This document shows positions 60,031 to 64,000 of a stretch of DNA of 64,000 nucleotides, in pieces. The notes beneath the pieces are model-generated. The model did not search any database and was not told the origin of the DNA. It saw only the letters and a list, made by a program, of their open reading frames with translations. This stretch comes from Symbiodinium sp. CCMP2592 (Eukaryota; Sar; Dinophyceae; Suessiales; Symbiodiniaceae): positions 1-64,000 of the forward strand of contig CAJNDT010000966.1 in NCBI GenBank assembly GCA_905221615.1. The letters are read 5' to 3'. Position 1 is the stretch's first letter; each line of letters opens with the position of its first letter. Both the position numbers and the translations under genes were made by a program.

Positions 60031-60521
60031 GTGTTTGGGAGCTTCGGGGTCTGACTTCGATGATCACTCTTCTGTTCGCGCAGATCATCCTGCAACATGC
60101 TACCCTGGAGTACATTACGTTATACTGGGCTCTCCTGCTCCACATTGGGCTATACACTGTGCCAAGCTCGGCACCACAGCTGGGCACCTATTTATAAGGT
60201 GAGCCAGGGACCCATCTTACACCTGACGAGCTTGGCAGCTGCTAACAGACAGAACCCGCCTCTATCAAAGATGGACTTCTCTGCAGAAGGCCCCGAATGC
60301 CCAGCCGGAAATCACCCCTAAGATCCCGTCCCAAAGCCCTAGAATAAGACCTTAAAGTTAAAGACGCGGGACTCCTAATCCTCATGCCGAAAGCCTTGCT
60401 GGCTCAAACTCTGAAATCCGCCACCCCTAAGAAGGAAAGCCCGAAACTCTTCAATTCGAACACCCTAGATCCCGGACCGTCCCGGCTAAATCTCTACAAA
60501 AGCTAGCCCTTTGCCGTAATA
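60031..60521. other. unique sequence, no firm gene
   Basis: A plus frame at 60097-60321 has ordinary composition but no other support. Confidence 0.25.
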
Positions 60522-60611
60522 TCAGGGCCTTGATAATTATTTATTAAAATAGGGCTTGTAGCCCTTAAACGGAACCCCCGAAATAGTGTTGGTAAGTATT
60601 CAGCTCCCTAC
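60522..60611. mobile_element. IE-E element
   Basis: CAGGGCCTTGATAATTATTTATTAAAATAGGG...GTTGGTAAGTATTCAGCTCCC; diverged. Confidence 0.7.
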
Positions 60612-60680
60612 AGCACCAACCCTAAGCCCTAGACCCTAAAACCCTAACCCCTCTCCCCTAAACCCCTAAACCCTACCAGG
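60612..60680. repeat. CCCTAAA cluster
   Basis: CCCTAAGCCCTAGACCCTAAAACCC and more. Confidence 0.85.
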
Positions 60681-60849
60681 TGCAAGCCAATCCTATACCA
60701 CCCTTAGCACCATTATAAATTTAGTCCTTTAGTATTGTCTTGGGTTTTATCTGAACAAGAATTTAAAAGTACTTCCTAAGGAGACGGTAGAAAAGGAGCC
60801 CTAAGTCTCCTTAAAGGAGCCCGAAGTCTCCGATAATCCCTAAGGAGAC

Positions 60850-60983
60850 TACTTGGAGGGCTTGGACTCAGTAACTGGTTATTTTAAGGACTTATAAGTA
60901 CCATAACCCCAATTAGGGTCCCTTTTCGGGTACTTATAAGTCTACTTCCTACCTACTTACTAAGTCCCCCGACCCTCCAAGTA
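60850..60983. mobile_element. IE-C element
   Basis: TACTTGGAGGGCTTGGACTC / AAGTCCCCCGACCCTCCAAGTA. Confidence 0.9.
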
Positions 60984-61061
60984 TAGAATCGTGGGCAGAG
61001 CTTCAAGGAAGGACCGGAGCCGCTGGTCGTCCACTCCTGGGCAACACACGAAGGGCATGTG
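60984..61061 (-). CDS. candidate exon
   Basis: Minus frame HMPFVCCPGVDDQRLRSFLE, then ALPTIL; removing the neighbouring IE-C element gives an immediate TAG, so it may be a terminal exon or the element is not spliced here. Confidence 0.3.
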
Positions 61062-61084
61062 GGTTGTTTAGGGTTCTATAGAGG

Positions 61085-61200
61085 TTCCTTTACAGGGATC
61101 CATAACGGTTCTATCGGTTTAGGGTTTAGGGTAGGGATCTATAAAGTTTAGGGTTTAGTGGTTGGTGGTGAGGGTTTGGGGGATTTGAGCGCTTTAGATT
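61085..61200. repeat. TTTAGGG and GGGATCCATAA words
   Basis: Mixed copies of both common words. Confidence 0.75.
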
Positions 61201-61256
61201 TACGGATTTGAGGGCATTGAGCTCTTGATTTGGGGGGGGGCCTAAAAAAACTGTTC

Positions 61257-61555
61257 ATGGCGTTGGCCTTTACATTGGGGCTTGGTTACTTCCGAGTGTT
61301 GTTTTCGGGAGCTGGGGCCGTTAACGACCCGGTTCCACAAGTACCGACAGCCTCTAGTCTCTCATTACTATCGACCTACAATCTAGGATGCTCAACAACC
61401 TACATATCAAAAGGGCTCCCTTTTTGGTATTTGGTAACTTTATAAGGAACCCAGGACTACAAAACGGGAATAAGGGTACTACCGGGCATCCTAGCAATCC
61501 TATGGGCAACCTGGATCCGAAAGACGGGCGGCAGCAAAGCCCTGATACTGCCTAG
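61257..61555 (+). CDS. candidate complete small gene interrupted by IE-F
   Basis: ATG at 61257 starts MALAFTLGLGYFRVLFSGAG, then AVNDPVPQVPTASSLSLLST. CAAT (61379-61382, 61495-61498) flanks a 116 nt IE-F element; the join reads ACC TAC AAT CCT ATG GGC and continues MGNLDPKDGRQQSPDTA to TAG at 61553-61555. That makes 60 codons plus stop, exactly in frame. The first 15 residues could be a signal peptide. No family recognised. Confidence 0.5.
61383..61498. mobile_element. IE-F element, intron-like
   Basis: CTAGGATGCTCAACAACC...GGGCATCCTAG with a 4 nt CAAT duplication. Confidence 0.92.
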
Positions 61556-61589
61556 CTGTAGCACCCTAAACCCCAGGCTACCAAAACCG

Positions 61590-61713
61590 TACTTGGAGGG
61601 GCAGGGGACTTAGTAAGTAGGTTATAAGTAGGGCTATAATTGGGGTAACTCCATTTAGGGTACTTATCACTCTACTTAAAAACTACTGACTAAGTCCCCT
61701 GCCCCTCCAAGTA
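61590..61713. mobile_element. IE-C element
   Basis: TACTTGGAGGGGCAGGGGAC / GTCCCCTGCCCCTCCAAGTA, a perfect 20-base terminal repeat. Confidence 0.95.
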
Positions 61714-62470
61714 AATCCTAAACCCTAAACGTCCAAGCGTCTATGTAGAGCGGTAAATTCGTGGAGGCTTTCGGAAGCCTCAAAGAAAAGGCCGATCAGA
61801 AACACAACTGTGCCTGTAATGGCTTCTGCGCTCATCTGCAATATTCATAACTTCACTCTGGATTTCCAACCAAAGCCCTACACCAATCAAGTAGTGAAGC
61901 CTCGACCCGAGTAGTTCCAAAGCCCAGGCTCGTTCTCCAAGTACCTCTAATCTTCCGACTAGCGAAGCATCATCCACCTGGTGTTAGAGTTTAAGGCTTG
62001 GGGTTCAAGAGTCTGTTGCAACGACTTCTATCTTGACTGCAACGTTCTTAACATGAAGGTTGAGTCTTCAGGATTAGTTTTGCTGTTCTTGCCTTTTCTG
62101 TTTATTCGAGATTTTGTGGCCTAACATTGCTGTTGGCCGTAGGGCGTATGAGCTTAAGCTTTTTGGGGGTGCCGGATCTTATTTGGCTTTTGAGAGCCGA
62201 GGTAAGGTGCCAGTCTCTACACTCTCACCCACCCGCACTTAAAGCCTCACAGGGATCGGGTTTTTTGGGGGGGCAGAAGAAGGGCGCAGAACCATGTGTT
62301 CAACCATCCATACAACACCTATCAGCACCCTTTCAAAACCCCACGGGTTCCAACAAACCTGTTAAACCCTAAGCCCTTCATTCCTCAACCCTCATGACCC
62401 TTTACATCCGTAAATCCCTGCACAGAATTTCGGCTTTGACCGGGCCTCGCTCTCCTGAACTTAAAGGGGT
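61714..62470. other. unique sequence, no convincing gene
   Basis: Short frames on both strands; CCCTAAA words near the edges only. Confidence 0.3.
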
Positions 62471-62553
62471 GGTTGTCAAAATTAAGGTCCCTTTTGGGGT
62501 ACCCTAAAGATTAGGTATTAGGGACCCCAAAAGGGATCCTAATTTTGACAACC
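62471..62553. mobile_element. near-perfect hairpin element
   Basis: GGTTGTCAAAATTAAGGTCC / GGATCCTAATTTTGACAACC; about 33-base arms, loop GTACCCTAAAGATTAGG. No direct repeat beyond the arms. Confidence 0.92.
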
Positions 62554-63722
62554 ACCAAATGCACACCTAACCCTTTTAACCTTAAGGAATCAGTCCTTCA
62601 TTGACTCCTTTCAGGAGCCCTTACTAAAGTTCATACAGAAACCCCAAACCCCCAACGCTCTTCAAACTCTGTAAACATCCTGTAGCACCCTACAGCCCTC
62701 CCTCGAGGGAGTTCAAAACCCTTGCATCTAGGCCCCCAAGGGACACTGGCTAGTAAAGACCACTTTGACACAATCCAGAATTGTCGCTTTGAGGAAGTAT
62801 ATGAACGGCATCGCTTTACCCTCCCTGAACTCTAATTAAACCTCAAACCCCTATAGATCCCTTTAAAGGAACCCGAAACCCTAAACCCTATAGATCCCTT
62901 TAACCCCCAGCTGAACCCTTATTGGCCTCGCTTTTCCTGCGCAGCCGCCCGGCCAGCTGCGCTGCCAGGAGCTGCGCTTCGGCTACGGCAGCCTCTGGAG
63001 GCTTGAATCAAGCTCGAGAATTCTTTTACTTTAGTTTTGGCGGGACCTTTTCCAACTGCACTAAGCTAGATAAGAAGGGTAAAGGCGGTATGAGGTTTAG
63101 GTGCGCCTTTGCAGCTCCGTTCGTAATAATCATAATACCTCGAATCGCTATTAAAATTGTCAAGGCCACATAACAGCTCCCAAGCCAATCTCAAACCGCC
63201 TCCATGCAAAACCCAAAACCCTAAACCTACTAAGGCAGGGTTTGGTCTGCTGCCTCTGCAGCTCCGTTCGGGAAGTCCTTGTCATCCAAAGCTCGAAGCA
63301 TTGGCCAGAAAGAAGGCGGCAAGGGCTCATTGGCTTCCTGAAGAGTAGGTCTCCGGGTTCAGGCTTTCAAGATGTAAATATTATAGCACCTTCAAAGTGA
63401 GCCCTAAACCCTATAAAGCCTTAAGCCACCAGGACCTAGAAAGCTGAAGCCTTTCCCTCCTACAAAAACCTTAAAGGAACAAGAAGGCAAATTGGTTTAG
63501 GGCTGAGGGTTCAAGCTTTAAACTTACTTAAGGTTTAGGGTTTTGAAACCCCCAAAGTAAGCCCACAGGACTTGTAAACCCTTAAGCTCGCAGGCCCTCC
63601 TGACCTCAACAACCCAAAACCCTCAATCCCTCAAAGAAAAGCCTAAGGAGAGCCTCAAAGCCTCGAAACCTCAAAAACCCCAAAACCATCCACCCGAAAA
63701 CTCTTCGGAAGGTATCTTTCTT
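62554..63722. other. unique DNA with CCCTAAA and TTTAAAGG words
   Basis: ATAGATCCCTTTAAAGG words at 62850-62905, CCCTAAA words near 63220, 63400 and 63540. Plus frames at 62922-63173 and 63157-63348 are weak. Confidence 0.3.
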
Positions 63723-63840
63723 GTAGGGGCAGGGGACTTGGTAAGTAGAGTTATTATAAGTTTAAGTACCCTAAATGGAGTTACCCCCAATTATAACCCT
63801 ACTTATAACCTACTTACTACGTCCCCTGCCCCTCCAAGTA
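63723..63840. mobile_element. IE-C element
   Basis: GTAGGGGCAGGGGACTTGGTAAGTAG / CTACTTACTACGTCCCCTGCCCCTCCAAGTA; the left end lacks the TTGGA seen elsewhere. Confidence 0.88.
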
Positions 63841-63930
63841 GGGTCTATGTTATGGAGAAACCCTCAGAGGGAATCTCAAGGCCTGAACCCGCAAGTCCCC
63901 AAACACCAAGAACCCTTAAACCAGACCTAT

Positions 63931-63970
63931 AGGTTTAGGGTTTAGGGTTTAGGGGTTTAGGGTTTAGGGT
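63931..63970. repeat. telomere-like TTTAGGG cluster
   Basis: Five near-perfect TTTAGGG units. Confidence 0.92.
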
Positions 63971-64000
63971 ATACTCTCCATTGTAGTTCCTTTGTTTGGT

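Noticed and set aside
60850-60983. IE-C here as a clean in-frame intron
   Set aside because: With the TA rule the join gives an immediate stop; an earlier frame that looked open came from miscounting one TA.
2277-63840. CRISPR arrays
   Set aside because: The repeats are palindromic elements and satellites without regular unique spacers, and the DNA is eukaryotic.
1-64000. tRNA, 5S, snRNA or spliced-leader genes
   Set aside because: I looked for T-arm, 5S, U6 and spliced-leader words by eye and found none convincing; a covariance-model scan would settle it.

Overview
The window is nuclear DNA of a eukaryotic protist. A dinoflagellate or close alveolate relative is the best guess. Supporting signs: degenerate TTTAGGG / CCCTAAA (heptamer telomere-type) repeats scattered through almost the whole window; three tandem same-strand paralogous genes; coding islands of higher GC with many C- or G-ending codons; and introns that lack GT-AG ends but have terminal inverted repeats and short direct repeats at both junctions. 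Non-canonical introners of that kind are reported from Amoebophrya and other dinoflagellates, and superficially similar non-conventional introns occur in euglenids, so the lineage is inferred. I saw no dinoflagellate spliced-leader sequence and no complete RNA gene.

Layout. 1-1150 is AT-rich and unlike the rest. 1.2-19 kb is repeat-rich DNA with many small coding islands on both strands, often ending exactly at a palindromic element of about 100 bp. 20.1-24.2 kb is a satellite block (GAACTTTTA minisatellite with a ~0.5 kb higher-order unit, then a three-copy 544-548 bp repeat). 24.2-31.2 kb again holds coding islands, mostly on the minus strand. 33.1-34.1 kb is a 322 bp tandem repeat. 39.7-53.4 kb carries the clearest genes: three minus-strand paralogues of a four-segment membrane protein with a conserved cysteine/tryptophan-rich C-terminal domain of unknown function. 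53.5-64 kb returns to palindromic elements, telomere-like repeats and coding islands. An isolated 5' end of an 18S rRNA gene lies at 42.5 kb.

Main result. The dispersed palindromic elements behave as introns. Paralogues 1 and 2 are uninterrupted within the coding region; paralogue 3 carries five insertions, each flanked by a 3-4 nt direct repeat. Removing each insertion plus one repeat copy restores a 525-residue protein that lines up with its siblings. Four of the five direct repeats are whole codons (phase 0). The same operation applied elsewhere joins open frames across members of at least eight other element families (two-base TA, CA or AC duplications for some; 3-5 nt for others). Families are labelled IE-A to IE-K here; the labels are mine only. 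Small coding islands are reported as candidate exons with modest confidence, because most have no recognisable homologue and the strand is sometimes ambiguous.
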